Shown here: piece by piece, positions 16,635 to 25,385 of the stretch
How the letters are laid out: each line of letters begins with the position of its first letter
How positions within the stretch are numbered: the stretch's first letter is position 1
Assembly: GCF_012932365.1 (NCBI RefSeq)
Contig: NZ_JAAIIH010000004.1
Span: 100,307 to 164,306, forward strand
Direction: 5' to 3'
Length of the DNA stretch: 64,000 bases
DNA from: Bifidobacterium moraviense
Lineage (GTDB): Bacteria; Actinomycetota; Actinomycetes; Actinomycetales; Bifidobacteriaceae
Position numbers and translations under genes: made by a program
The notes under the pieces: generated by a model
The model's input: the letters and a program-made list of their open reading frames with translations, nothing else
Database searches by the model: none
What the model was told of the DNA's origin: nothing

Positions 16635-16678
16635 TTCGAAGGGGTCACATCCGCGTATGCAGATCTGACCCCTTCGAA
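16635..16678. terminator. 13-bp perfect hairpin between convergent genes
   Basis: TTCGAAGGGGTCA and TGACCCCTTCGAA pair perfectly around an 18-base loop, between the end of the cysteine-rich peptide gene and the end of lipoprotein E. It is probably a two-way terminator, though T-runs are weak. Confidence 0.5.
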
Positions 16679-16716
16679 ACCAGCAGGCATCGGCTTCAGT
16701 CTCTTTGCGATGCCAG

Positions 16717-17211
16717 CTATGACGCATTCGGAATGAATTCCATCATCCGAATCCACTGATAGGTAGGTCCGTATTCCGTACAATCGAATATGGCGTCGGA
16801 CAGTGCGTCTGCCTTGCCGATATCGGAGGGTGCGATGGTGGCACCGTCGGCACTAGTGGAGAACCCCTTAGAGCCCAAGCACGCTTCCAGCAGGGCATTG
16901 CCCTCAGCCACCTCGCCATAGGTGACCTTGCCGTCCTCGAAGATCCTTCGCACAGTAGGATCCGTAACCTTGGCGTAGGTCTCATCGTATCCCGCAGGTT
17001 TGGGATTGGGGACGGTGCCCGACACGTCGTCGGTGTTTTTGCCTTCGGGTATGTGCTTCGTGATGGTCGAAGTGTCGTAGGTGGGTGCACTCCATCCGGA
17101 CGGAGTGGAACCGCCGCACGCAGACAAACCAGAGATCGCGACGAGACAAACGACTGATGCGATCGCTCTGCATGAGAAACGATTGACGGATGAGACGGTA
17201 TGAATGTTCAT
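16717..17211 (-). CDS. Lipoprotein E of the paralogous family
   Basis: 164 residues from MNIHTVSSVN, preceded by AAGGAAAGGAAG. Lipobox at ISGLSACGGS. Core: GTVPNPKPAGYDETYAKVTD, PTVRRIFEDGKVTYGEV, first cysteine EACLGSKG, second FDCTEYGPTYQWIRMMEF. Closest to lipoprotein A (12493-13053), although about 3.7 kb and two more diverged copies separate them. It lies next to the histidine kinase gene. A sensor accessory or immunity role is possible but unproven. Confidence 0.75.
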   Translation of the reverse strand: MNIHTVSSVNRFSCRAIASVVCLVAISGLSACGGSTPSGWSAPTYDTSTITKHIPEGKNTDDVSGTVPNPKPAGYDETYAKVTDPTVRRIFEDGKVTYGEVAEGNALLEACLGSKGFSTSADGATIAPSDIGKADALSDAIFDCTEYGPTYQWIRMMEFIPNAS

Positions 17212-17466
17212 CGAAGTCTTCCTTTCCTTGGCTGGTCCGCGTTGACCCGCCATTATGATTCCATCGTAGCAACGGAGGAGAGGACACTCGACGGTTCCGT
17301 GTACCACGTTTGGACAGATGATCAAGATACGTGCCGTCGTTGTTGAATACGACTCCGCCCCCGGTGTCCGGTTCGATGACGGTGACCGTCCTCGCTGTGC
17401 AACCCAGACGCAGCCCATTGACGAAGCCCGTTATCATCTCATGATGCGGAGCGGAACTGCGGATGC

Positions 17467-18552
17467 TCAGTACGTGATGGCGATGGTCCATTCGCCGTCC
17501 TCGACGGCGTGTGAGACGGTCCCGTGGTAGGGCGCGATCGACTGGCGCATCAGCGCCATTCCCGAATCGGCACCCGTCTCGTCCGGACGCTCCTCGGTGA
17601 GATTGGTGGATACGATGTGCACCGTCACGTCGTCATCGGTCACGTCATCGCCGAACGTCACCGTCGTCGCATACGGGCCGGGAATCCCATGCCGGATGAT
17701 GTTGGTGTGGATCTCGCGCAGCAGATCGACGCATACGGCCAGTTTGTCCGCGGAAACCGCATTCACCGGTCCCGAGACGGCGATGCCTCCCCGGAAATGC
17801 AGCAGACGCATCGTCGCCTCGATCTCCCCCACGGTGTTGTGGAATCTCAGGGCAACGTCTCCCGCCGTCGTGACCTGGCGCTGCGACGGCGCGACGCTCA
17901 GCTTGGCGGGATTGATGATGTTCTCGCGCAGCTCGTGCAGCGCCTGCTGCAGCAGCAGTTCCACCGTGCTCCAATCCCGTGCGTCCGAGGATCCGTCACC
18001 ATGGAGCCGGCACACCATCATGGCACCGGCGAGCTTGCCCGCGATGGAGTCATGCGCGCTGTGCAGCAGACGCAGCTGCTCCTGCTGCCGCTCGTAGGCG
18101 GCCTGCTGCGAGGCAAGACGCGACTGCCGTTCGCCCCACTTCCTTACGCCGAACCCCAGCACCAGAGCGATGAGATACGTGGAGTCGATGCCTATGAGCG
18201 ACGGGAGCGCGCCCGGCTTGTCCCAGAAATGCAGGACGATGTCCGTACTGATGGAAAGCACCGTTGCCAGCATGCATGCCACGGCGTACAGCGGCGTTCC
18301 CATGAATCCCAGCACGCCCAGGGCGAACCACACACCGGCGTACGCCTGCGGTCCACCGAATACCAGGGGAATCAATGAAGTCGCCACGCTCAACGCGCAC
18401 AGCGCCGTGGAACAGGCAACCGGATACAACGGCAGCAGCAGCACCGCCGCCAGATAGTACACGCCGGCAACGCCGGACTGCACGTCCGTGATGGGGCTCA
18501 TCGGCAGCTGCAGCACATAGTAGACCACGCCGAACAGGCTCCCGAGCGTCAT
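17467..18552 (-). CDS. Sensor histidine kinase, HisKA_3-like, degenerate ATPase region
   Basis: 361 residues from MTLGSLFGVV; a TTG overlapping the stop of the upstream regulator (18591) would add 13 residues. Five or six membrane segments fill residues 1-135, followed by a coiled-coil-like linker and LLHSAHDSIAGKLAGAMM with the likely phospho-acceptor His167. The N-box equivalent is DLLREIHTNIIRHG and a G-like SGMALMRQSIAPYHG follows, but a clear DxGxG box is missing. It probably pairs with the response regulators just upstream. The sensor is membrane-embedded, as in kinases that detect cell-envelope peptides. Confidence 0.75.
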   Translation of the reverse strand: MTLGSLFGVVYYVLQLPMSPITDVQSGVAGVYYLAAVLLLPLYPVACSTALCALSVATSLIPLVFGGPQAYAGVWFALGVLGFMGTPLYAVACMLATVLSISTDIVLHFWDKPGALPSLIGIDSTYLIALVLGFGVRKWGERQSRLASQQAAYERQQEQLRLLHSAHDSIAGKLAGAMMVCRLHGDGSSDARDWSTVELLLQQALHELRENIINPAKLSVAPSQRQVTTAGDVALRFHNTVGEIEATMRLLHFRGGIAVSGPVNAVSADKLAVCVDLLREIHTNIIRHGIPGPYATTVTFGDDVTDDDVTVHIVSTNLTEERPDETGADSGMALMRQSIAPYHGTVSHAVEDGEWTIAITY

Positions 18553-18587
18553 CGCCTTGTGCCGCCCGTACCGCCGCAGTATCCCGC

Positions 18588-19211
18588 TCAATCGATCAGC
18601 CCCTCCCTCACGCAATACGCCACCGCCTCCGCGCGGGAATTCACGCCGAGCTTGGCATAGATGCTGCGCATATGGGTCTTCACCGTGGTCTCGCTTCTGC
18701 CGAGTCTGCGGGCGACCGCCTTGACGGTGAGACCCGCGGCATACAGGCGCAGTATCGTCAGCTCGGTCTCGGTCAGGCGGACCGCGGATGCGCCCTGCGC
18801 GCGACCGCCCCACCGCATGAGCGTCTCGTTCCCCACGGCACTGCCGATGACGCGGATCAGCTCGTCCGTGGGCCGTTCCTTGTACACCACGCCGACCATG
18901 CCCGCGCGCCGCAGCTCCTCCTCGGTGTGTTCCACACGGAAGGCGGTCATGCCCACCACGGCCGTTCCCGGATGCCGTGCGTGCAGCTCCGCGGACAGCC
19001 GCACGCCGTCCATGACGGGCATGGACATATCCGTGAGCACCACCTGCGGCAGGGATGCGGGATCCTCGCACAGCGAGAGCGCCTCCAGCCCGCTCTGCGC
19101 GGCCCAGCGCACGGCTATGGGCGCGGACGACCTGCGAAACAGTTCGGCGAGCATCCTGAGCGCGAACGGATCATTGTCCACTATGCCCAGCGTGACGCGT
19201 TGCGTGTCCAT
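18588..19211 (-). CDS. NarL/FixJ-type response regulator 1
   Basis: 207 residues, ribosome site GAAGGAG. Receiver domain with acidic pocket VDND, phospho-acceptor Asp61 in VVLTDMSMPVMDG, and the conserved Lys in VVYKERP. The LuxR-type helix-turn-helix is TETELTILRLYAAGLTVKAV followed by RRLGRSETTVKTH. Forms a dimer that binds DNA when phosphorylated. Its stop lies only 36 bases from the kinase ATG (or overlaps a TTG start), indicating co-expression. Confidence 0.9.
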   Translation of the reverse strand: MDTQRVTLGIVDNDPFALRMLAELFRRSSAPIAVRWAAQSGLEALSLCEDPASLPQVVLTDMSMPVMDGVRLSAELHARHPGTAVVGMTAFRVEHTEEELRRAGMVGVVYKERPTDELIRVIGSAVGNETLMRWGGRAQGASAVRLTETELTILRLYAAGLTVKAVARRLGRSETTVKTHMRSIYAKLGVNSRAEAVAYCVREGLID

Positions 19212-19311
19212 GGCGGATCTCCTTCGACCAACTCACTGAGCCTCATTCTATGGAGCACGGCGTTTCGACGCCGTCAACGACTCGCGGAACGTTCTCCCCG
19301 GGCGCGTCCCT

Positions 19312-19953
19312 TCAGATGAGCCCCTCGCGCACGCACTTCGCCACGGCCTCGGGACGGGACGAGACGCCCAGTTTGGCGTAGCTGCCGCGCAGATGCACCT
19401 TGACCGTGGAGACGCTGATGCCGAGCTGGTGGGCGATGGCGTTCGTGGTCTTCCCCTCCGCGTACATGCGGAGCACCGCGGTCTCGGTCCCGGTCAGCGG
19501 CGAGCGCGCCGTCCGCCACGCCCCAGAATTCGGATCCCAATGCGCCACCGCGTCGTCGCCGGCCGCGGCGCCGATGACGTGCACCAGCCTGAGCGGGTCG
19601 ACGTCCTTGCCCACCGCGGCGCCGATGCCCGCAGCATGCAGCTCCTCCGGCGTCTGGGTGATGCGGAATCCGGCCATGGCCACGATGCGCAGATCGGGAT
19701 GCCGGACGTGCAGCGCCTTCGCCAGCTGCATGCCGTCCATGTGCGGCATCGCCAGATCGGTGAGCACCACCTGCGGACGGTCGGCGGCGTTCCCGCACAG
19801 GTCCAGCGCGGCGGCGCCGTTGTCCACCGTCCACAGCACGCGGATGGGGACCGTCTCCGGGGCGAACAGGCGGTTCAGGAACCGCAGCACCATCGCATCG
19901 TTGTCCACGATGCCCAGGGTGACGCCGCCATGCGCGCTCCCCGCCTCGGACAT
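19312..19953 (-). CDS. NarL/FixJ-type response regulator 2, paralogue of regulator 1
   Basis: 213 residues from MSEAGSAHGG, preceded by AGGGGGGGCGACG. Same architecture as the neighbouring regulator, with VTLGIVDNDA, Asp66 in VVLTDLAMPHMDG, an AVGKDVDP lysine, and helix-turn-helix GTETAVLRMYAEGKTTNAIA. The two share their C-terminal ending VAKCVREGLI/VAYCVREGLI. Two regulators for one kinase suggests gene duplication with cross-talk or opposite outputs. A pronounced purine run lies in the ribosome site. It is the first gene of the minus-strand block. Confidence 0.88.
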   Translation of the reverse strand: MSEAGSAHGGVTLGIVDNDAMVLRFLNRLFAPETVPIRVLWTVDNGAAALDLCGNAADRPQVVLTDLAMPHMDGMQLAKALHVRHPDLRIVAMAGFRITQTPEELHAAGIGAAVGKDVDPLRLVHVIGAAAGDDAVAHWDPNSGAWRTARSPLTGTETAVLRMYAEGKTTNAIAHQLGISVSTVKVHLRGSYAKLGVSSRPEAVAKCVREGLI

Positions 19954-20083
19954 CGTCGCCCCCCCTGTGACGTTCCATGCCACATCGCCGTGTTTCAGTG
20001 TTCCATCGTTGGAGGCCAGTATAGCCGCCGGAACGGGGCCGAAGCGGACCCCTTGCCGATTGTTGCCAACGCCCGATATCGAC

Positions 20084-21274
20084 CTAGGCGCGGGCGGCCT
20101 CCAGACGCGCGGCGGCCAGTTCGATCGTCTCGTCCGACGCGGTGGCGGCGAAGCGCAGATGGGACGGCGCCGCATAGAACTCCCCGGGGCTCGGCACCAC
20201 GCCGATCGCGGCAAGATCGGCCATGTCCGTCCAGCAGTCGCCGGACTTCGCCCTCACCCACACGTACAGTGCGCCGGCGGGCATGGCGGCATCGTAGCCA
20301 TAGACGCGCAGCGCCCCCACGAGACGCTCCAGACGGGCGCGGTAGCGTTCCCACTGCCCACGCACGGCGGCCACGTCGCGCAGTCCCGCGGCCATGGCCG
20401 CCTGCACCGGGCCGGGGATGATCTGCCCGATCTGCTTGCGATAGTCGATCATCGGCGTCACGAGCGCGGCGTCGCCGGCGATGAACGCGGTACGGTAGCC
20501 GGCCATGTTGGACTGCTTGCTCAGCGAATACAGCACGAGCACGCCGTCGGCTCGTCCATCGCACACTGCGGGCGACAGGGCGCAGGGCGCGGCCGTGAGA
20601 CTGTACGCGCCCGCGTCGGCCGGCTCGTTGGTGGCGCTGGAGACGGCGTCGTCGCCGGCACCGGACCACTCCATGAGCGCATAGCACTCGTCGGACAGTA
20701 CCACGGCGCCGATGCTGCGCGCCGCATCCACGATGCGCTTGAGCTGCACGGCATCCAGCACCTCGCCGGACGGATTGGACGGCGAATTCACCCACACGGC
20801 CTTGACGCCCGGGATTCGCGCCCACGAATCCACGTCGGCCACGTCATCGACCTTGAGCACCGTGGCGCCGGCCAGCTGCGTGCCGATCTCGTACGTGGGA
20901 TAGGAGACGCGCGGCTGCACCACCACGTCGCCCTCGCCCAGATGCAGCAGGGACGCCATGAGCGCCACCGCCTCCTTGGAGCCGACCGTGGGCACCACGC
21001 GCGCGCCCACCGCATCCAGATCCACGCCGCGCAGATGGCGGAACCACTCCCCGATCGCCGCGCGCAGGTCCGCGGTGCCCGCGGTCACCGGATAGCCGTG
21101 CGCATTGGGCGCGTCGGCCGCGGCGACGAGCGCCTCGCGCACGGACGCGGGCACCGGGTCCACCGGGGAGCCTACCGACAAGTCCGCCATGCCACCGGGC
21201 ACGGCCTGCGCGGTCCGCTTGAAGCGCGCGATGCGCGACCAGTCGTAGGGTGACGAGAACGGTTGGAATCCCAT
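20084..21274 (-). CDS. dapC: Succinyldiaminopimelate transaminase, class I aminotransferase
   Basis: 396 residues from MGFQPFSSPYDW. Fold type I PLP aminotransferase: substrate motif at MADLSVGSPVDPVP, AVWVNSPSNPSGEVL, Asp in VVLSDECYALMEW, and the PLP lysine in VLYSLSKQSNMAGYR. The N-terminus and its pairing with a ferredoxin gene match actinobacterial DapC, which makes N-succinyl-LL-diaminopimelate for lysine and cell-wall synthesis. The ferredoxin gene ends about 80 bases upstream on the same strand. A loop around residues 210-240 is longer than in many homologues. Confidence 0.85.
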   Translation of the reverse strand: MGFQPFSSPYDWSRIARFKRTAQAVPGGMADLSVGSPVDPVPASVREALVAAADAPNAHGYPVTAGTADLRAAIGEWFRHLRGVDLDAVGARVVPTVGSKEAVALMASLLHLGEGDVVVQPRVSYPTYEIGTQLAGATVLKVDDVADVDSWARIPGVKAVWVNSPSNPSGEVLDAVQLKRIVDAARSIGAVVLSDECYALMEWSGAGDDAVSSATNEPADAGAYSLTAAPCALSPAVCDGRADGVLVLYSLSKQSNMAGYRTAFIAGDAALVTPMIDYRKQIGQIIPGPVQAAMAAGLRDVAAVRGQWERYRARLERLVGALRVYGYDAAMPAGALYVWVRAKSGDCWTDMADLAAIGVVPSPGEFYAAPSHLRFAATASDETIELAAARLEAARA

Positions 21275-21354
21275 GTGCGACGGCTTTCGGTAGGTTCGGT
21301 GGTTCGGTGCGGCGCCGGTGCGGCACCGGTTCGTTCGGATTGGTTCGGCTAAGC

Positions 21355-21678
21355 TCAGCCCTGGTTCTGCGGGGGCAGGGCCTCCACCTGAGCCGGGTCC
21401 TTGCCGATGGGACCGGCAGCGGATGCGCCGCCCAGATCGCCCACCTCGGCGAAGAACTCCACGGCGGCGTCCTTGTACCACGCCCACTCGTCCGGCAGGT
21501 CGTCCTCGTAGAAGATCGCCTCGGTGGGGCACACGGGCTCGCACGCGCCGCAGTCCACGCACTCGTTGGGGTTGATGTACAGGGAGCGCTTGCCCTCGTA
21601 GATGCAGTCGACCGGGCACTCGTCCACGCAGGCCTTGTCGCGCACGTCCACGCACGGCTGGGCAACGACGTATGGCAT
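21355..21678 (-). CDS. fdxA: 7Fe ferredoxin (FdxA type)
   Basis: 107 residues. Cysteines at 9, 17, 21, 25, 40, 43, 46 and 50 fit one 3Fe-4S and one 4Fe-4S cluster as in mycobacterial FdxA: DKACVDECPVDC followed by ECVDCGACEPVC. Cytosolic electron carrier. The C-terminal 50 residues are acidic and lack cysteines. It stands directly upstream of dapC, an arrangement widely seen in actinobacteria. Confidence 0.93.
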   Translation of the reverse strand: MPYVVAQPCVDVRDKACVDECPVDCIYEGKRSLYINPNECVDCGACEPVCPTEAIFYEDDLPDEWAWYKDAAVEFFAEVGDLGGASAAGPIGKDPAQVEALPPQNQG

Positions 21679-21777
21679 GATGATCTCCTTACCGCAATTG
21701 ATGACACGACACAGTTAGGGCCCACCATACTCGCGGGTCTCGCCCTACCATCGCGCCATGCGTCGCCCGATACGCGC

Positions 21778-21811
21778 GACGGCTCCCCTCCTCGGCGGGA
21801 AGGGAGCCGTC
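21778..21811 (-). terminator. Terminator after the APC permease gene
   Basis: GACGGCTCCC and GGGAGCCGTC pair around a 14-base loop just beyond the stop of the permease gene. There is no strong T-run. Confidence 0.5.
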
Positions 21812-21827
21812 GTCACAGCGCGTCACG

Positions 21828-23351
21828 TCACAGCGCGGAGGCGACCTCGTCGGAGATGTCGCCGGTCAGATCGCCGCGCCCCAGACGCGAATGGCGGTAG
21901 CTGTAGCCGAAGTAGATCGCGAAGCCCAGCACCAGCCACACCAGGAAACGCACCCACGTGAGCACGGACAGGTTGATCATGAGCCAGAAGTTCGCGAGCG
22001 CGATGAGGATCGGCACCCACGGGTTGCCCGGCATCTTGAACGCGCGCGGCAGCTCCGGGCGCTTGGCGCGCATGATCGGAATGGAGACGGCCACCAGCGT
22101 GAACGCGGACAGCGTGCCGATGTTCACCATGTCGGACAGCACGCCGATATCGAAGCAGGCGGCCACCAGCGCCACCACCACGCCCACAGCGATCTGCAGC
22201 ACGGCCGGGGTGCCGTGCTGGCCGGTGCGGGACAGCCCGCGCGGCAGCAGACCGTCGCGGCTCATGGCGAACACGATGCGCGTCAGGCCCAGCAGCAGCA
22301 CCATCACCACGGTGGCCAGACCCAGCACGATGCCGAAGCTGATCACCTTCGCGGCCCACGTGGCGCCCACGATCTCGAACGCGGTGGCCAGCGACGGGCT
22401 GTCCGCGGCGGCCAGCTCCTTGTAGCTCACCATGCCGGTGGTGACGATGGCCACGAGCATGTACATGACGATGATGAGCAGCATGCCCACGCCGATGCCG
22501 AGCGGCACGTTGCGGTGCGGGTTCTTGGTCTCCTCGGACGCGGTGGCCACCACGTCGAAGCCGATGAACGCGAAGAACACCAGCGCCGCGCCGGACAGGA
22601 TGCCGGGCACGCCGTAGATGGACGGGGTCATGCCGGTCATCCACTGCCACAGCGGCTGCGTCCACACGCCGGTGACGACGGAGGCGCCCTGCACGGAGGA
22701 GGCAGGCTCGCTCGGCGGGATGAACGGCGTGTAGTTGGAGGCCTTCACGTAGAAGAAGCCCACGATCACCACGAAGAACACGATGGCGATCTTCAGCACG
22801 GTCATCGCGCCGTCCACGCGCGCGCCCAGCTTGGTGCCGAACACGAGCAGCACCGTGAAGAACGCCACGATGATCAGCGGCGCCACGTCGAAGTTGAAGC
22901 CGCCGAACAGCGTGATGTTGGTGTTGAGGTCCCAGCCCATGAGACCGAAGAAGTCGTTGAGGTACACGCCCCAGTACTTGGAGATGACCGAACCGGCCAT
23001 GAGCATCTCCAGGATGAGGTCCCAGCCGATGATCCACGCCATGATCTCGCCCACCGTGGTGTACGTGAACGTGTAGGCGGAACCGGCCACCGGGATCATC
23101 GACGCGAACTCGGCGTAGCACATCACGGCCGCGCCGCACACCACGCCGGCGATGAGGAAGCTGATGATCACGGCCGGGCCCGCATGGTAGGCGGCGGCCT
23201 GCGCGCCCACGGAGAAGATGCCCGCGCCCACGGCCACGGCCACGCCCATGATGGCGAGGTCCCACGCGCCCAGCGTGCGCTTGAGCTTGCGGTCCTTGTC
23301 GTCCGTCTCCGCGATGGTCTGCTCGACGGACTTGGTTCTGAACAGTTGCAT
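21828..23351 (-). CDS. APC-superfamily amino acid permease (cationic amino acid transporter type)
   Basis: 507 residues from MQLFRTKSVEQ, preceded by GGAGAAGGAG. Twelve or more membrane helices. The first helix has the ligand-binding pattern LAIMGVAVAVGAGIFSVGAQ, and the sixth has FFAFIGFDVVATASEETKNP, both characteristic of YfnA/CAT-like transporters. These take up basic or other amino acids with cation coupling. No operon partner. Substrate specificity not readable. Confidence 0.9.
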   Translation of the reverse strand: MQLFRTKSVEQTIAETDDKDRKLKRTLGAWDLAIMGVAVAVGAGIFSVGAQAAAYHAGPAVIISFLIAGVVCGAAVMCYAEFASMIPVAGSAYTFTYTTVGEIMAWIIGWDLILEMLMAGSVISKYWGVYLNDFFGLMGWDLNTNITLFGGFNFDVAPLIIVAFFTVLLVFGTKLGARVDGAMTVLKIAIVFFVVIVGFFYVKASNYTPFIPPSEPASSVQGASVVTGVWTQPLWQWMTGMTPSIYGVPGILSGAALVFFAFIGFDVVATASEETKNPHRNVPLGIGVGMLLIIVMYMLVAIVTTGMVSYKELAAADSPSLATAFEIVGATWAAKVISFGIVLGLATVVMVLLLGLTRIVFAMSRDGLLPRGLSRTGQHGTPAVLQIAVGVVVALVAACFDIGVLSDMVNIGTLSAFTLVAVSIPIMRAKRPELPRAFKMPGNPWVPILIALANFWLMINLSVLTWVRFLVWLVLGFAIYFGYSYRHSRLGRGDLTGDISDEVASAL

Positions 23352-23448
23352 GGGCTCCTTCTCCCTTTGCTGTCTTGCCGGTTTGCCGGTCTGCGTGCGT
23401 CCGCGCACGACTCGACACGCTATCCTACAGGCACCGTGTTGCATGCGA

Positions 23449-23475
23449 AAGCCCCGGCCGCGGGGACCGGGGCTT
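23449..23475 (-). terminator. Hairpin downstream of uxaA
   Basis: AAGCCCCGG and CCGGGGCTT form a perfect 9-base stem between uxaA and the permease gene, separating their transcription. Confidence 0.6.
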
Positions 23476-23544
23476 GCGACGGCGTCAGTCGTCGTTCCGC
23501 ACCATCGCGCAGGAATAACGACATCGTACGCGTGTGGCCTTTCG

Positions 23545-25179
23545 TTATTCGGTGGGACCGTCCTTGAAGATGACCACGCCCTGCATCGCGTTGCGCTCGT
23601 TGTTGGCGCGGGCGCCGTCCACGGTGCGCAGCACGAGCTCGCGGAAGTCCTCGTCCACCACGGAGGCGGGCTCGTCGAGCAGACGGCCGGCGTTGAAGTC
23701 GATCCAGCGGTGCTTCTTGGTGGCGAGCGGCGTGTTGGTGGCCACCTTGAGAGTGGGCACGAAGCAGCCGAACGGGGTGCCGCGGCCGGTGGTGAACAGG
23801 ATGATCTGGCAGCCGGCGGCGGCCATGGCGGTGGTGGAGACCATGTCGTTGCCGGGGGTCTCCATGAGGCTCATGCCGTTGCGGCGCAGGCGCTCGCCGT
23901 ACCACAGGACGTCCTCCACCTCGCACTTGCCGCCCTTGCGGATGCAGCCGAGGGACTTGTCCTCCAGCGTGGTGATGCCGCCGGCCTTGTTGCCCGGGGA
24001 CGGGTTGTCGGAGATGACCTCGCCGTACTTGCGGAAGTGGTCCTTGAACTTGTTGATGAGGCGGACCACGTCGTGGAACACGCCCTCGTCGCGCGCCTGG
24101 GACATGAGCACGGTCTCGGCGCCGAACATCTCCGGCACCTCGGAGAGGATCACGGAGCCGCCCTGGGAGGTGACCCACTCGGCGAAGCGGCCGACGAGCG
24201 GGTTGGCGGTGATGCCGCTCATGCCGTCGGAGCCGCCGCACTCCACGCCCACCTTGAGCTCGCTCATGGGGATGGGCTCGCGCACGTCGTTCGCGGCGGC
24301 GTCGTTGAGCTCCTCGAGCAGGTCGGCGGCGGTCTCGAACTCGTCCTCCATCTCCTGGCAGATCATGAAGCGGGTGCGCTCGGGCACGTACTCGTGCATG
24401 CCCTCCTTCATGAGGCTCATCTGGTTGTTCTCGCAGCCGAGGCCCACGAGCAGCACGCCGCCCGCGTTGGGGTGCTCGGCGATGCCGCGCAGGGTCTCCT
24501 GCGTCCAGACCAGATCGCCGCCGAGCTGCGAGCAGCCGTACGGGTGGCGGGCCACGATCACGGAGTCGAAGTTGCCGTTGTCCGGGTGCAGGGCGCGGAA
24601 CGAGCGGGCCATGGTGTCGCACAGGCCGTCGATGCAGCCCACGGTGGGCACGATGTACAGGTCGTTGCGGATGCCCACCTTGCCGTTGGCGCGGCGGTAG
24701 CCCATGAACGTGGTGGTGGGGTGGCCGGGCTTGACGGTGTCGTCGGTGGGCTCGTACGTGTAGTCCAGGTTGGCGCCCAGATTGGTCTTGATGTTGTGGG
24801 TGTGGACCCATTCGCCGCGCCTGATGGGCTGGCTGGCGCGGCCGATGGCGAAGCCGTACTTGACCACGTTGGTGCCCTCGGGGATGTCCTGGAGGGCGAT
24901 CTTGTGGCCGCGCGGCACGTCGTTGAGGACGGTCAGCGGGTCGTGGCCGTCCACGGTGACGGTCTCGCCGGCCTTGATCGGGCGGGCGGCCACGCACACC
25001 ATGTCGCCGGGCGCCAGGACGATCGTGTCCAGCCCGGTCTTCTCCGGGATCTCGGCGATGTAGTCGTGCTGGCCCTTGATGCCCTCGCCGCAGGTGCGGA
25101 TGAACCCGGTGCTGGCGTCGCGGGCGGCGGCCTTGAGGTCGCCACAGAATTCGGAATCGGTTTGCTTCGTTGCGCTCAT
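23545..25179 (-). CDS. uxaA: Altronate dehydratase family protein (UxaA)
   Basis: 544 residues. The N-terminal SAF-type domain (about 40-110) includes LAPGDMVCVAARPIKAGETV, and the large C-terminal domain holds GYRRANGKVGIRND, VPTVGCIDG, ARHPYGCSQLG, GLGCENNQ, CGGSDGMSGITANP and TTGRGTPFGC. These are the hallmarks of altronate/galactarate dehydratases, iron-dependent enzymes acting on sugar acids (D-altronate to 2-keto-3-deoxygluconate). No other hexuronate-pathway gene is adjacent, so the exact substrate may differ. It is divergent from a LacI-family regulator across about 200 bases, which probably controls it. Confidence 0.88.
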   Translation of the reverse strand: MSATKQTDSEFCGDLKAAARDASTGFIRTCGEGIKGQHDYIAEIPEKTGLDTIVLAPGDMVCVAARPIKAGETVTVDGHDPLTVLNDVPRGHKIALQDIPEGTNVVKYGFAIGRASQPIRRGEWVHTHNIKTNLGANLDYTYEPTDDTVKPGHPTTTFMGYRRANGKVGIRNDLYIVPTVGCIDGLCDTMARSFRALHPDNGNFDSVIVARHPYGCSQLGGDLVWTQETLRGIAEHPNAGGVLLVGLGCENNQMSLMKEGMHEYVPERTRFMICQEMEDEFETAADLLEELNDAAANDVREPIPMSELKVGVECGGSDGMSGITANPLVGRFAEWVTSQGGSVILSEVPEMFGAETVLMSQARDEGVFHDVVRLINKFKDHFRKYGEVISDNPSPGNKAGGITTLEDKSLGCIRKGGKCEVEDVLWYGERLRRNGMSLMETPGNDMVSTTAMAAAGCQIILFTTGRGTPFGCFVPTLKVATNTPLATKKHRWIDFNAGRLLDEPASVVDEDFRELVLRTVDGARANNERNAMQGVVIFKDGPTE

Positions 25180-25385
25180 ACCTCAATGGTACGGAAAAGT
25201 CAATAGCCCGGGTCGATTTGTTGCCATCCATTGCAGGATTCGGTACGGCGGGGCGCGCATCGCGGGGTCGGAGTCGCACGGCATCGTGCGGCGGGCCAAT
25301 CGCGCGGCAGGCACGGTATCGCACAGTATCGCACGGCATCGCACGAAAGATCGTCGGATAGGACCCGCCTTATATACTGTGTGGC

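Noticed and set aside
23218..25206. Long open frame opposite the permease and uxaA genes
   Set aside because: Its composition (long Val/Ala/His/Gly runs) is typical of an antisense shadow of GC-rich coding DNA.
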